From contig WKLE02005130.1 in NCBI GenBank assembly GCA_014885115.2, forward strand, positions 1-10,873: a stretch of 10,873 nucleotides of DNA. Reading direction: 5' to 3'. The first letter of the stretch is position 1; the number at the start of each line of letters is the position of its first letter. The notes under the pieces were generated by a model. The model was not told where the DNA came from, made no database searches, and saw nothing but the letters and a program-made list of their open reading frames with translations. Shown one piece after another: positions 1 through 8,125 of this stretch. This DNA is from Asterionellopsis glacialis. Lineage: Eukaryota; Bacillariophyta; Plagiogrammaphyceae; Rhaphoneidales; Asterionellopsidaceae. The position numbers and the translations under genes were made by a program.

Positions 1-1
1 T

Positions 2-259
2 ATAAATGTTGCTACGAGTAGCATGTACACATTCGCAGCTCGCGTTGAGTCGGGGGTGTATTCTGGGCAGATCAACCTACAGACCAACAACATGTCTGTG
101 TTGTGGCTGCCCGTGCCCCACACGAACGGTGCATACAAGACAATTTGGGCGAATGTGTGGTTGAATGCGGGTACTCATAGATTGCGCGTAGCGTTTCCCC
201 AGGGTGGATTTAAAGTCCACTGGTTTGCATTTCAAACTGGAACAAACAACCCACCCTAA
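2..259 (+). CDS. C-terminal fragment of a secreted protein with a CBM6-like carbohydrate-binding module (5' truncated by window)
   Basis: The frame is open from base 2 to the TAA at 257-259, so this is the last 85 residues of a longer protein. The Met at base 23 is internal and not the start. The segment has the C-terminal pattern of a family 6 carbohydrate-binding module: a strand reading YTFAARVES, a middle VPHTNGAYKTIWANV, then LNAGTHRLRV and the closing GGFKVHWFAF. In CBM6 the AGTHxLRV strand and the GGFxxxWF end are the most conserved parts, and the aromatic residues help hold sugar chains. CBM6 modules usually sit on extracellular glycoside hydrolases such as beta-glucanases or agarases. 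The enzyme part, if any, lies upstream of the window. The protein ends a few residues after the module (TGTNNPP), so the CBM is C-terminal. Family assignment is from motif recognition, and the substrate cannot be told. Confidence 0.75.
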   Translation: MNVATSSMYTFAARVESGVYSGQINLQTNNMSVLWLPVPHTNGAYKTIWANVWLNAGTHRLRVAFPQGGFKVHWFAFQTGTNNPP

Positions 260-902
260 TCATTTTTGATAAAAATGCGGCCGAAGAAGCCCCACTTGGG
301 GGGCGTATTGTGTGAAATATCACGCAGCAGTTTTTGTCCTGCCGTTTCTAGTTCATTAGCAGAGTACAGATCTCTGGTCAAGTAAGATAAATTTAGCAGC
401 AAACTTAGCGGAATTAAAAAGGAGTGCTACTTTAATTGCCTCGTCATATCGTCATGTCTTTTATAAGTTTGGAGTGCATTTTTAGCTAGACCTTTCATCT
501 ACATTGTTGTTCGAAATAATTACAGTATCTCTCGGTCTGTAAATGCAGAGTGTGTGCGGTACTTTCAAAAATGCTTTCCTTGTTGCTCCGGAAGTTCCCC
601 TAACATCATTTTTGCAGTAGAAGTGATAGTTCGGTAGTAGAAGAAGACTCTTGGTCAGTAATCATTCTTCCTTGCCGGCGGACATTGTTCTTCTTCTTGC
701 TTTTCTTGATACCACTGTTCATCATAGTAAAGCGAAACGTATTTATTTTTCTACATATCAAATACTGGCATGGTTGCTTTTGAATAAACTATATTGGCAT
801 ACTCGTCCATCTATGTAGTGATCGCATAATGATGTACCTTTCTTGTGTCAGTTTCACAACTTCAGTCATTGACAGGTAAAGCTCTGTAGTAGCAAACACA
901 TT
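260..902. other. Convergent intergenic region between the CBM6 gene and the GH99 gene
   Basis: This stretch lies between two genes that end toward each other, so it should hold both 3' untranslated regions. I see no tRNA or rRNA. A small GC hairpin (GCCCC at 289-293 with GGGGC at 300-304) sits 30 bases past the CBM6 stop. On the minus strand a 31-codon reading frame at 655-750 has protein-like composition and is described in the findings. Nothing else stands out. Confidence 0.5.
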
Positions 903-2837
903 TCATAACGTGGGTGTTGATGATTGTTCACTAGCAGAAGGTGATGTTGTTGGTACAACACTTCTACTGCTCGTAGGAATAGTGGAAGGTACGACACTAG
1001 GACTGGCACTCATTGTGATTGTGGGCAAAGAACTTGGTTCAATTGTAGTTGTAGGTTGTGTCGTGGGTACAGCAGTTGGGTATTGTGATGGCATCATGGA
1101 TAGTGTAGGAACCTCACTTGCCATATCCGATGGTGATGCACTTGGTGGATGTGAGTTTGTAGGGGAGACCGATGGCATTGAGGATGGTGATAAGGATGGA
1201 GCCTCAGTCGTAGCCAAACGTATCATTTCTAGAAACAAATCACCGTAGGCTGTATAATTATATCCCTGTGTCAATATTTCAGGTACGGTCGTCACAGTTT
1301 CTATAGGAGTTCCATCCACGTCGTAGGACATGACTGGTTCTATTTGTGTATCTTCATGCCATTCATTAAAGGAATTCACCATGATGATACCACCGGCATT
1401 ATCATCCCGCAAATCGAATGCATTCCACAATTGTTCTTGAAACAATGACCCCACTGGAGCACCTTCGACTATACTTCTAGATAATGCTGGATGGTTGGAT
1501 GCCAATCTCGTGCTACGATCATTGTATCCTGGTGATATAGATGGTATGAAACCACATTGTTGTAAATGTGCTGCTGTTCTCCATCCTAATTGTTGTTTTC
1601 GATAATTGTCAACACCATCATATCCAGCATAACCTTGGGGCCGTCCCATACTACCGTACACATCATAATTGGTAATAGCATCCAACAGATCAAACGGTTG
1701 GTAATATTCATTGGGATCTTGAGGTTTTCCGTAGGCGTTATCACCCACAATAAACACATCATGATTCCCATTGGCTTGACATGCAGTCCTCATATCTCGT
1801 ATGACATCTTCCAAAACACCCGCACGGTGCAAGGACCGACTCACATATACAAAAATGACAGGCCGACCATCAATACGATAATAATTAGGATGATCAAAGT
1901 AGGTTGCTGCGGCATAGGCTAAATCAGGGTACACCGCTGAGATATTCCATGTGTCTCTCGATATTTGACTGTAGGTTTCATAAAACAATGCAATTTGTGT
2001 TCCCTTCAGGTCTGAATGGGTCATAATGATATCTCGTGTCACTCGATCGGTGGCCGATTCGGGTCCTGACCAACTTGTGACCCATAAATTGATATTGTAA
2101 ACTTGTGTCATTTGTAAATGTTGAGCAATCACCTTGGGATCCTTTTGATCGTATTCACCCAAAGTAGGGTATTGAGGTGGTATTAGGTCAGCACGCATGT
2201 AATTACGTCCATTAAAATCATCATTTTGATACCATGGATAATAATAAACGCCTACTGTTACTTCCCCCAATGGTACTTGTATGGGTGCACTTGTAGGTGA
2301 TGTGTTTGGTTGAAAAATATTGTCATTGTCGTCGTTATTGTTCTTGTTGGACTCATCACCATTATCGTTCTTTGGAACTCCGTCATTGTTACTACTTCTA
2401 CTCTTTTTTCTTGTCAAGTAAACGAATCCTATTGCTACGGCTGCAAAAATCAGTAAGGCAAGGACAATCAAATTTACCCATGCGAGTACTCGTCGTATAC
2501 GTTGTCGTCTTCGATGGCGTCGATGCCAATGTGATGGAATCGATTGCTCTGCATGTTCTTGTGAATCGTTCAGATACGCAGCAGCATTATCCCCACCTTC
2601 ACCACCACCACCACCACCATGACTACCACTGACATCATAAAAGGAACTACTATCCACCACCGTTTCAAATGTTCCAGCACCCTTGTGCAAGTATTCATTG
2701 TGCTTCATTATCTTTTGCCCTTCTTCGAAATCATGGGAACCATACGCTTGTCCTGTAGGACTAATTTCAACCCATTCTTCACCATCGATAGCATTGTCAC
2801 CCCTATTGAGGACGGAATCCTCCGGTGCCTCTTCCAT
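903..2837 (-). CDS. GH99-like endo-alpha-mannosidase, membrane-anchored, with P/S/T-rich C-terminal tail
   Basis: I start the protein at the ATG at 2837 (context ACAACCATGG), giving 644 residues. The longer frame to 2876 opens with GTG, which is not expected in a eukaryote. Residues 1-117 are hydrophilic, with a glycine run at about 71-83, and end in a strongly basic patch. Residues 118-141 form one membrane helix (AWVNLIVLALLIFAAVAIGF core) followed by TRKKSR, fitting a type II anchor. After an Asn/Asp-rich linker, residues about 193-542 match glycoside hydrolase family 99: the opening VGVYYYPWY, a DGRPVIFVYVSR strand, and SFNEWHEDTQIEP near the end. The two glutamates of the EWHE motif (Glu492 and Glu495, codons at 1362-1364 and 1353-1355) are the pair that GH99 enzymes use for catalysis through a 1,2-anhydro sugar intermediate. 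GH99 enzymes cut inside alpha-mannose-containing glycans or mannans; the animal one acts in the Golgi on N-glycans. Residues about 546-644 are a P/S/T-rich tail of diatom type. The enzyme may therefore face the Golgi lumen or cell surface. The exact linkage is not predictable, and bacterial WbsX-like relatives are the main alternative family name. Confidence 0.85.
   Translation of the reverse strand: MEEAPEDSVLNRGDNAIDGEEWVEISPTGQAYGSHDFEEGQKIMKHNEYLHKGAGTFETVVDSSSFYDVSGSHGGGGGGEGGDNAAAYLNDSQEHAEQSIPSHWHRRHRRRQRIRRVLAWVNLIVLALLIFAAVAIGFVYLTRKKSRSSNNDGVPKNDNGDESNKNNNDDNDNIFQPNTSPTSAPIQVPLGEVTVGVYYYPWYQNDDFNGRNYMRADLIPPQYPTLGEYDQKDPKVIAQHLQMTQVYNINLWVTSWSGPESATDRVTRDIIMTHSDLKGTQIALFYETYSQISRDTWNISAVYPDLAYAAATYFDHPNYYRIDGRPVIFVYVSRSLHRAGVLEDVIRDMRTACQANGNHDVFIVGDNAYGKPQDPNEYYQPFDLLDAITNYDVYGSMGRPQGYAGYDGVDNYRKQQLGWRTAAHLQQCGFIPSISPGYNDRSTRLASNHPALSRSIVEGAPVGSLFQEQLWNAFDLRDDNAGGIIMVNSFNEWHEDTQIEPVMSYDVDGTPIETVTTVPEILTQGYNYTAYGDLFLEMIRLATTEAPSLSPSSMPSVSPTNSHPPSASPSDMASEVPTLSMMPSQYPTAVPTTQPTTTIEPSSLPTITMSASPSVVPSTIPTSSRSVVPTTSPSASEQSSTPTL
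906..1202 (-). repeat. Low-complexity region encoding the P/S/T-rich tail of the GH99-like protein
   Basis: About 99 codons encode imperfect PSxxPT/SPS units without long exact copies. Such tails are rich in possible O-glycosylation sites and are typical of diatom surface and wall-associated proteins. The complementary strand is rich in GGT/GTA/GAT triplets, which gives rise to a long antisense open frame that is not a gene. Confidence 0.7.
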
Positions 2838-3603
2838 GGTTGTCGACGTTACGAACAAAAACTGACAAAAATGCACACAATAGAAATGTACAGAACGTAG
2901 TTTTTACTGAAAATGCTGTGCCGAACTAGTGTTGTGCCGTAGATGTGAGTTGCATCAACAACTGATCACTCCGCCGCCGTCATCAAAAACTTTAAACTCA
3001 CTAATAGGGTACACAGTCCGTAAGTTTATGATCTGGCTGGACTCTACCTGGTACCTGGTAGGACTTTTGAAGAAAAATACGCCTCTCATTATGATAGACA
3101 CTACCACAACGGAAAGGCATGTTTTCCAATATCACAAACTAACATTTTGTGGAGTATAACATTTTTAATATACTATATTTTTATGTTCAATAGACAAATA
3201 CTTTGAAATGTTCATCCGACTTTGCCATCCAAATCTATTGCAAACAAATTCAAAATGGCGGGAAAGGGACACCAGATGAAAAAACAAGACTGCCATTATT
3301 GTAGATCAATCGTGGATCGGGTAGTAATATTTTCTTTCAATCAGGTTGAAAGACATAACAAACAATGGTACTCTATTAACCTGAACACTAGTAATGATTT
3401 TAGTTCACAAAAAGGTTTTGTTGTGGCTGAGGTGGTGTTTCTTCTTTTTGCGGAACACACACACCCAAAAATTGAATGATGTGTGAACTCATGATGGTAT
3501 TGTGAAGTTGATATGCACACACACTCCAACATCCAAACACCAAATACCTAAGGACTCTTATTATCAAAGACACACCCGAATAACCTACGTTTTACAGAAA
3601 CTA
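2838..3603. promoter_or_regulatory. Divergent intergenic region, presumed shared upstream region of the GH99 gene and the plastid-protein gene
   Basis: These 766 bases separate two genes transcribed away from each other, so both upstream control regions and both 5' untranslated regions should lie here. I cannot point to a convincing core promoter element. The part closest to the plastid-protein gene contains short AC-rich runs (around 3458-3468 and 3514-3526). Open frames on the plus strand at 2929-3159 and 3222-3479 have no protein-like features and are not called as genes. Confidence 0.4.
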
Positions 3604-4589
3604 ATGAAAACCATGATGTTTAGATCTAGTACAATGATGATTTCCAGCATGGCAATTTTGTTCTTGGTAGTGGGAAATTTTCCTTCACCAACTCTAGGTT
3701 TTGTCGTTCGTAGACCCACATTGTCCCGTACTAGTAACAATCAACATTCCTTGTTAACTCCAATGAAAAGTACGACATTACCAACATTGGAAGAATTATC
3801 CACAGATCCATTCATGAAACAAGTTGGACATGCAGCTGCCATTGTGGATCTATTGGCATCCTCCTCATCGCAAGACGACGACGAAGAAATATTGACCAAG
3901 GCATTAACAGCACAATTATCACATTCCGATGGTATTCGTGGATTCTTTGTCAATTATTTGACAGGTGAAATTGATAATGAACAAGACCAAGTTGACATTG
4001 TAAACCCTGCTGATTTAGAACAAATTCCTCATGCTCTTCTACAAGCCATCCAAAATATTCAACCCAAGGATGAATTAATATCATTATCCTGTATGAATGT
4101 CATCATGCCAACTGCCATGACAACCATGCATCAAGATCCATTGTTGGCTGCCAATAGTGCTAAAACAGCCCAACGTGGTACACGTATCCTTCAAGCGTTA
4201 CTACAAGATGATGACAATCAAGTGCAAGAAAAAGTACGTCAAACATGTAAAGCTATTTATGAAGTAGCTACAACTACTACAGTTGAGGATGATAATGACG
4301 ACAATAAAGCCACATATGAAAGTGATGCTAACGATATTGAGGTACGTACAATCAGTACTGTAGTTTTCGTAGTTGCATAATGGACTTTTTGATTGAATTT
4401 TTTCCCTCATACGTTTAGACTAATAATCTTTGGCTTTTTCAAACGTACATACATAACACACCATGTTGCACATTCTGTATCGGTAATGTAATGTTAAATC
4501 AGTATTGGGTGAAATTCTTTAGCAATTGGGGATATGAATCACAACAAAAGAAAGATATTGCATCTACTATGAAGGACTTTATCAACTAA
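3604..4589 (+). CDS. Probable plastid-targeted protein of unknown function, two exons (join 3604..4341, 4503..4589)
   Basis: The reading frame runs from ATG 3604 (or 3613, which has the better ACCATG context) to a GTACGT donor after base 4341. Exon 2 from 4503 ends at TAA 4587-4589 and adds 28 residues (YWVKFFSNWGYESQQ..., ending TMKDFIN), making 274 residues. The alternative acceptor at 4418 would add 28 more residues in the same frame. Residues about 12-31 form a hydrophobic signal sequence (MAILFLVVGNF) ending PTLG, with Phe33 and then VVRRPTLSRTSNN. This resembles the diatom bipartite plastid presequence, in which an aromatic residue follows signal cleavage. The mature part is mostly helical and acidic, with a notable SHSDGIRGFFVNYLTG segment at about 106-121 and an acidic, probably disordered stretch (EDDNDDNK) before the splice site. 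I do not recognise the family. Without splicing the frame ends at 4380 with an intron-like tail. The gene converges on the next one, with 264 bases between the stops. Confidence 0.65.
4342..4502 (+). other. Intron of the plastid-protein gene (GTACGT donor; acceptor at 4502, or earlier at 4418)
   Basis: The donor is GAG|GTACGT at 4341/4342 in phase 0. Two AG acceptors keep the frame open into the same last exon: TTTAG ending at 4418 (77-base intron, better pyrimidine tract) and ATCAG ending at 4502 (161-base intron). I prefer 4502 because the 84 bases between them encode a Cys/aromatic-rich stretch unlike the rest of the protein. That choice is inference. Read without splicing, the frame soon stops at 4378-4380. 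Confidence 0.55.
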
Positions 4590-4853
4590 AAGGGAAACAG
4601 TACAACTTTGGAACTTGGATATTAGAGAATAATGATGGATACAGACAGTAGTATGAACAAGATCACAATCATAAGATGTAAAGAGTAGCAAGTAATGCCA
4701 ATCATTATCTATATAGTAATAAAATCTTTTAGTAATGTATGTAAGGTACATGATGTTGTGTATGATGTATGGGTTTCATGGTGCTGTTCTGTTTAAGATG
4801 CGGTTTGTTGAACATACAGTAGCAGGGAGTGAGTGACTCTTCGACAAAAAAGT
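4590..4853. other. Short convergent intergenic region
   Basis: This stretch lies between the stops of two convergent genes and should carry both 3' untranslated regions. It is AT-rich. I see no RNA gene or repeat in it. Confidence 0.5.
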
Positions 4854-6749
4854 CTAAACAAACATTCCACCACTGGGTGATGATAGTGGTTCATCATCAT
4901 TAGTATTGTTGTTGGGATTCTGCAGTTTTGATTGTTGTTCTTCCGATGGTACCGACATGCGTGGTGGACGTTCAAATGCATCCAACACACGTAATCCACC
5001 ATACTCGACAACATCTTGATGTGGATCCCAAAAATCACTACCTGTACCCATTGGATAATCTAATCCATCTTCTAACGTTTGAAATTCACCATCTGTCGAA
5101 CTACGATCACTCCATTTATCAAAACCATCTTTTTCACCAAGAGCGGATGCAGATACATTTGATGGATAATACCCATGCAATTGTTGTTGATTATGCTGTT
5201 GTTGTTGATTTTGCTGTTGTTGTGCCTGTTGTTGAATTTCATCTTGACCACTTAAACTTTGAGATGTAGGAAATCCTGTTGAAGGTTGTGGTGCAGTATT
5301 CCAAAATGGAAATCTTGGTATAAAACCACAAACTCTTGTGTTTTCACCACTTGTCGACGATGACGCATAACTAAACTTATCTTCATTATCCAGACCAACA
5401 TCAATAGGAATAATAGTGGGACTCCCCATACCACAACTACTCAAGGGAATAATATTAGGTTCCACTTCCTTGATGGGAGATGATACAAATGCATCATCAT
5501 TGCTACCGTCATAATTATGAAGTTGTTCTTGTTGCTGTAGTTGTTGCTGTTCTTGTTGTTCCTTCACATCAGGTTCATCCACATACTTTTCCACATTTAC
5601 ATCTTTTCCCAACATTCTCATGGCAGCCGCTATACGAGATGGACTATGAGCATCCACATCACTTAGACCATCCGGTGTTTCATCGGACGATGTGCACACA
5701 CTAGGAGATTCTTCAACTTCTGGTATTGCCGGTAATCGTCCAGATGTGACAGCACGTAATATACTCCCAATACCAGAAGAACCAGCTTCACTTCGTACAT
5801 CTGCATCATGATGATGATGATGATTTTCATGTGCCTTTTCAATCGATTCCGTCTTGTATTTGGAATTACGTATTTCACGTTTACGTTTGGCCACCAATAA
5901 GGACAGAATCAATACCGTCAAGGCTAACCCACCTGAAACGACAGCTACAGTTGTAATGGTTGCATTTGGACTACTACTTCTCGTAACATCGCCTTGAATG
6001 GTATTTGGTGTTGTAGGAAATATAAATGTAACATCTACAGGACTCTTGGATGGTGATTCTGACGGTGATGGTGATCTTGTAGGTGAAGTGGTAGATACTA
6101 CAGGTGCAGTTGTAGATGGACTGGAGGATATGGTTGGTTCAAGTGTAGGTGATTTGGATGGACTTGAGGTTGGACTGGACGTTGGACGATGACTTGGACT
6201 TGCCGAAGGCATTGCAGATGGTGCAATAGTCGGTTCAGGATCATATTTATATTCAACCTTGGTAATGGAACTATATTTGACAGAGGCATTTAATTGATTC
6301 ACCAAATCTTGATTGATATATTCTTCCAACAATCCCTGAATATACACTTGAGATGGTAAACTCTGTAAGGATTCCACCTCAAATTCAACATACCCCCCAA
6401 GATCATAAAACAAGGCAGTCGTCCCACTGAAACTCAAGACACTTTCCATGATTAGCAGATTCGCATGTTTAAATGTCACAACTTCACCATCATCATTTGC
6501 ACTGGAGAAATCAATTCGACGAAGTTTGTCATTGAATCCTTCTTCTGCTAAATTACTAACAGCTATTCCATCTTGATAATTAAAATTAGAACTGTCCGCA
6601 GGTGATAAGAAAACACGATATCCCTGTATTGGAACACGCAAGGCATTCGTCATTATGGATGATGAATTCGATAGAATCATCATCATCAACAAGACGAATG
6701 AGATGGAATTCCATCGTTGCCGTTGTTGATGTATTTTGAAATGGAACAT
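4854..6749 (-). CDS. Single-pass surface protein: signal peptide, ectodomain, P/S/T stalk, membrane helix, polyQ cytoplasmic tail
   Basis: The 631-residue frame starts at an ATG with A at -3 and ends with TAG. Residues 1-36 are a signal peptide (basic start, SFVLLMMMILSN core, likely cut after TNA). Residues 37-170 are a compact domain without cysteine. Its end (LPSQVYIQGLLEEYINQDLV, then a VKYSSITKVEY strand) resembles the SEA-like region often found before P/S/T stalks in diatom proteins; this is an impression. Residues 172-237 are a PSxSPS-type stalk. Residues 265-287 form one membrane helix followed by KRKRE, giving a type I orientation. The tail of about 340 residues is mostly disordered, with a His run at 309-314, Gln-rich tracts at 398-409 and 506-523, and many Ser/Asp/Glu residues that could be phosphorylated. 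There is no kinase or other catalytic domain. The shape suggests a cell-surface adhesion or receptor-like protein. No named family is recognised. Possible N-glycosylation sites are Asn154 and Asn262. Confidence 0.8.
   Translation of the reverse strand: MFHFKIHQQRQRWNSISFVLLMMMILSNSSSIMTNALRVPIQGYRVFLSPADSSNFNYQDGIAVSNLAEEGFNDKLRRIDFSSANDDGEVVTFKHANLLIMESVLSFSGTTALFYDLGGYVEFEVESLQSLPSQVYIQGLLEEYINQDLVNQLNASVKYSSITKVEYKYDPEPTIAPSAMPSASPSHRPTSSPTSSPSKSPTLEPTISSSPSTTAPVVSTTSPTRSPSPSESPSKSPVDVTFIFPTTPNTIQGDVTRSSSPNATITTVAVVSGGLALTVLILSLLVAKRKREIRNSKYKTESIEKAHENHHHHHDADVRSEAGSSGIGSILRAVTSGRLPAIPEVEESPSVCTSSDETPDGLSDVDAHSPSRIAAAMRMLGKDVNVEKYVDEPDVKEQQEQQQLQQQEQLHNYDGSNDDAFVSSPIKEVEPNIIPLSSCGMGSPTIIPIDVGLDNEDKFSYASSSTSGENTRVCGFIPRFPFWNTAPQPSTGFPTSQSLSGQDEIQQQAQQQQNQQQQHNQQQLHGYYPSNVSASALGEKDGFDKWSDRSSTDGEFQTLEDGLDYPMGTGSDFWDPHQDVVEYGGLRVLDAFERPPRMSVPSEEQQSKLQNPNNNTNDDEPLSSPSGGMFV
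5181..5234 (-). repeat. Polyglutamine tract (distal) in the surface protein
   Basis: Eighteen codons encode mostly Gln (residues 506-523), with Ala, Asn and His interruptions. CAA and CAG are mixed, so the tract is not a pure trinucleotide run and is likely less prone to slippage than a pure one. Confidence 0.85.
5523..5558 (-). repeat. Polyglutamine tract (proximal) in the surface protein
   Basis: Twelve codons (residues 398-409) encode Gln broken by Glu and Leu, in the cytoplasmic tail. It is separate from the longer distal tract and also mixes CAA and CAG. Confidence 0.8.
6039..6236 (-). repeat. Low-complexity region encoding the P/S/T stalk of the surface protein
   Basis: About 66 codons encode PSxSPS/SPTSSPS-like units between the ectodomain and the membrane helix. 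It is similar in style to the C-terminal tail of the GH99-like protein, but the two differ in position: here it is a spacer, there a free tail. Confidence 0.75.
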
Positions 6750-6794
6750 GATTTCGATTTCGATTTCAATTTGATTTGATTTGATTCGATGACT
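6750..6794. repeat. Short tandem repeats in the 5' leader of the surface-protein gene
   Basis: Directly before the start codon lie about three copies of a GATTTC hexamer and then about three copies of a TTTGA pentamer (plus-strand view). The position implies they are part of the transcribed leader. Confidence 0.7.
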
Positions 6795-7480
6795 CTACTT
6801 CGGCGAGATCAATATCGAGATCAACCAGTGTGTAAGGTTGTTACGTTCTTGAAGGAGAGAGAAAAAGGTGAAATGCCGTTGAGACAGTCCTTGATTCACT
6901 CTACTCACAAAAAAGTTTCTCTAAATTTTTAATTATTTCACACGAGAAGACTATGAAATTTTAGGTTTAGGTCACTTCAATTCGTGGCTGTACTTTGGTG
7001 GTTGTTCCTAAAAGGTGGACAAATTTTTTCAAGAGAGGTCTCAATGCGCACGTGTACGTGTACACTTTTTCTCTGTAGCAAAACGAGGAATCGTGGCGTT
7101 GCTGTGCTGTTCAAGTGAGCGCTTCTCTCTAGAATGAGCCTGTGTGTGAAATATTGATCAGGAACCAATGGTGTGCCTATTTTGTTCCAATCTCTGCAGT
7201 GTACAGTACGAAGAAGTCATGATTCATAATTCGCTTGGGTGGAAAACACGACAAGGGGAGAGGATCGGCATGCGCAATGCTCGTTTTGCTATTGGATTTT
7301 GTGAATCATCACGACTCGAATATCTCGACAGATCGGCCGTATCTTGTACGTATCTTTCGATACCATTCGTGTTTTTCATTCCAACGGAATATAAGGATGG
7401 ACTTGGTATTATGGATCCACATCTATGCGTTAAGTAGTATTAAATATGTTTAATATACTCAAATATATATAATCATTTGA
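6795..7480. other. Divergent intergenic region upstream of the surface-protein gene
   Basis: There is no convincing gene. A CACGTG palindrome lies at 7049-7054 and an overlapping GTGTACAC palindrome at 7058-7065, about 300 bases before the surface-protein start. An AT-rich inverted repeat (TATTAAA, 4-base spacer, TTTAATA) lies at 7438-7455. Plus-strand open frames at 7168-7453 show no protein-like features. Confidence 0.4.
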
Positions 7481-8010
7481 ATGTTACTTAGTAAGACGGG
7501 AATCAAAGCTCACGCCAGCCAATTATTAAAATCCGATACTGAAGGCGCTAAAATTTCGAAAATAAACTTTGGGAATCTCAATATCCGATCCTTACAGGCA
7601 TGGTATGCAAATCTGAAAACAGCAATCACGGCCATGGAGGAAAGACTATTTCCAGCAACTGGGATTGGATAACGATCTTGGAAGCAGCCAACATCTCTTT
7701 ATACGAGGGAGACAGTTTGAAAACAGTGTGGGCCAATGTTACCCATTCGGCATGATGTTGGATGTCACCAGGCCGATTATTTTAGTAGCGTTAGGTAGTT
7801 TAATAATGGTTTAGAGTTTATTTAATCATATTAAAGCGCCAAATGAGATATTTAAGAAACCAGCATCCAAAGGTAAGCCTAAAAAGGTAGTCAAACAAGC
7901 ACTAGATTTACGCAGTAATTCACAACTGACCCGTAGTCAAGCAAATCATAAACGTTCTACAACATCATCTACTAATTGTCGTAACATGGAGGGTGCTGTA
8001 TCATCTTGAT
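7481..8010 (+). pseudogene. Coding-like fragments in shifting frames, possible decayed gene or mobile-element remnant
   Basis: Three pieces read like protein but do not join in one frame. The first (7481-7672) contains SKINFGNLNIRSLQAWYANL and a helical end. The second (7552-7755, overlapping in another frame) contains SSNWDWITILEAANISLYEG and ends THSA. The third (7815-8010) is basic and contains KKPASKGKPKKVVKQALDLR. The first and second could be joined by one base change near 7650. I recognise no family. They may be remains of a retroelement gag-like gene, unrecognised exons of the downstream gene, or chance. Confidence is low. Confidence 0.25.
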
Positions 8011-8125
8011 TTTTTGGACAAGTTGATTTTTCAAAGGTACGCGAATCTTATCCGCGTCCCTGTGTTTCCACTTCTTGATAATCGTACAATTCCGAATAAG
8101 GGCGTCCATGATCAAACATGAGTAG

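Noticed and set aside
289..304. A GC hairpin after the CBM6 gene as a terminator
   Set aside because: Intrinsic terminators are bacterial. The stem is only five pairs and no T run follows it.
500..530. A tRNA B-box-like GTTCGA
   Set aside because: The flanking bases do not match the consensus, and no A box or cloverleaf can be drawn.
910..1248. A 112-codon plus-strand frame opposite the GH99 tail
   Set aside because: It is the antisense of the P/S/T-rich codons, which naturally gives an open Gly/Val/Asp-rich frame. The frame at 5998-6192 is the same artefact opposite the other stalk.
2838..2876. A 13-residue N-terminal extension of the GH99-like protein
   Set aside because: It begins with GTG, which is not a normal eukaryotic start. 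The ATG at 2837 has a strong start context.
3222..3479. An 85-codon plus-strand open frame in the divergent spacer
   Set aside because: There are no domain-like features or compositional support, and it lies where promoters and leaders are expected. The similar frame at 2929-3159 was rejected for the same reason.
3502..3603. An upstream in-frame ATG extending the plastid protein by 34 residues
   Set aside because: It would bury the signal peptide behind a polar stretch. Starting at 3604 or 3613 puts the signal sequence at the N-terminus.
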